Positions 6,336 to 6,628 of a stretch of 6,628 nucleotides of DNA are shown in pieces. The stretch is from Verrucomicrobia bacterium UBA1727 (GTDB lineage: Bacteria > Verrucomicrobiota > Kiritimatiellia > RFP12 > UBA1067): contig DCIL01000064.1 of NCBI GenBank assembly GCA_002315875.1, forward strand, positions 1 to 6,628. Reading direction: 5' to 3'. Position 1 is the first letter of the stretch. Each line of letters opens with the position of its first letter. A program made the position numbers and the translations under genes. Below the pieces are notes generated by a model. The model did no database searches. It was given only the letters and a program-made list of their open reading frames with translations, and was not told the DNA's origin.

Positions 6336-6339
6336 TCTT

Positions 6340-6628
6340 ATGCACTACGACTCTAACCACGCTCTCCTGGAATGCTCAATTCCGGGAATTCCTCAGAAAA
6401 GCGGCAAGGTCCGCGATGTCTTCGATCTCGGAGACAAGCTTCTCATGGTCGTCACCGATCGCATCAGTGCGTTCGATGTGATTCTTCCGTGCGGAGTGCC
6501 CGACAAGGGCAAGGTTCTCAATCAACTCTCACTCTTCTGGATGGAGTTCTTCGGCATGAAGAACCATCTCATCACGGCGAATGTCGACGAGTATCCGGCC
6601 GAACTTCAGCCCTACAAGGAGGATCTGC
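6340..6628 (+). CDS. purC: SAICAR synthetase, N-terminal part (runs off window)
   Basis: Phosphoribosylaminoimidazole-succinocarboxamide synthase joins CAIR and aspartate using ATP in purine biosynthesis in the cytoplasm. The visible 96 codons begin MHYDSNHALLEC and contain SGKVRDVFDLGDKLLMVVTD, with the glycine-rich ATP-binding start, then RISAFDVILP and PDKGKVLNQLSLFWMEFF, all characteristic of PurC. The frame is open to the window edge, so the C-terminal majority is missing. The ATG at 6340 is the only plausible start, because no ATG or GTG lies between it and an in-frame stop at 6277. No Shine-Dalgarno sequence precedes it: the upstream 38 bases are the pyrimidine-rich inverted heptamer array. 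Its biosynthetic role has no evident link to the genes upstream. Confidence 0.95.
   Translation, partial: MHYDSNHALLECSIPGIPQKSGKVRDVFDLGDKLLMVVTDRISAFDVILPCGVPDKGKVLNQLSLFWMEFFGMKNHLITANVDEYPAELQPYKEDL

Larger units (their letters stand above)
5902..6337. mobile_element. Candidate repeat-bounded module carrying the four-helix-bundle gene
   Basis: The outer 13 bases GAGAGGATAGAGG (5902-5914) recur inverted at 6325-6337. A second perfect inverted pair of 16 bases (5950-5965 and 6302-6317) lies directly against the gene on both sides. The module fills the space between two other genes: its left end supplies the GA of the channel gene's TGA stop, and its right end lies 2 bases before the purC ATG. 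The interior is visibly AT-richer than its neighbours. No transposase is present and no clear target duplication is seen (only a trivial TT at each edge), so any mobility would depend on factors elsewhere. An expanded repeat around a resident gene is the main alternative. Confidence 0.45.

Overview
The window looks like part of the chromosome of an anaerobic bacterium with two membranes. Anaerobiosis is suggested by an oxygen-sensitive glycyl radical enzyme and its radical-SAM activase. The outer membrane is suggested by a FadL-type beta-barrel gene. Most of the DNA is GC-rich with strongly biased third positions. A lone four-helix-bundle (S23/IVS-type) gene framed by GAGGGTA-type repeats is an arrangement I associate with Verrucomicrobiota/Kiritimatiellota, Planctomycetes and Bacteroidetes-like genomes. 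That taxonomic hint is weak and comes from recall, not from a search.

Layout: Bases 1-251 hold no gene I can support. They contain two long, perfect, directly abutting inverted repeats (25-84 and 84-153), then a sigma70-like promoter (169-197) and the leader of the first gene. From 252 to 3016 a glycyl radical enzyme gene and its activating-enzyme gene are coupled by a 4-base GTGA overlap. After a 90-base gap containing a hairpin and a tiny possible ORF comes an ABC-type solute-binding protein (family 5, 3106-4545). This overlaps by 4 bases (ATGA) with a FadL/OmpP1-type outer-membrane channel gene (4542-5903). All are on the + strand and may form one operon. A near-consensus extended -10 promoter lies in the last codons of the solute-binding gene and could also fire the channel gene separately as a leaderless or nearly leaderless message.

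From 5902 to 6337 sits a compact AT-richer module: nine tandem heptamers, a complete 111-residue four-helix-bundle protein, and five heptamers in inverted orientation. It fits between the stop codon of the channel gene and the start codon of purC (SAICAR synthetase), which begins at 6340 and runs off the right edge.

How the parts may work together (inference): the channel would admit a poorly soluble or unusual organic compound through the outer membrane, the solute-binding protein would capture it in the periplasm, and the glycyl radical enzyme would break it down in the cytoplasm after activation. No inner-membrane permease or ATPase is in view. The enzyme does not fit any characterised glycyl radical class that I can name: it has a Cys-Trp-Glu active-site motif, a Trp-rich glycine loop, a short chain, and a minimal activase without auxiliary clusters. 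The two best candidates for something undescribed are this enzyme system and the repeat-framed four-helix-bundle module, whose repeats supply the gene's ribosome binding site and start codon and could fold back on them.
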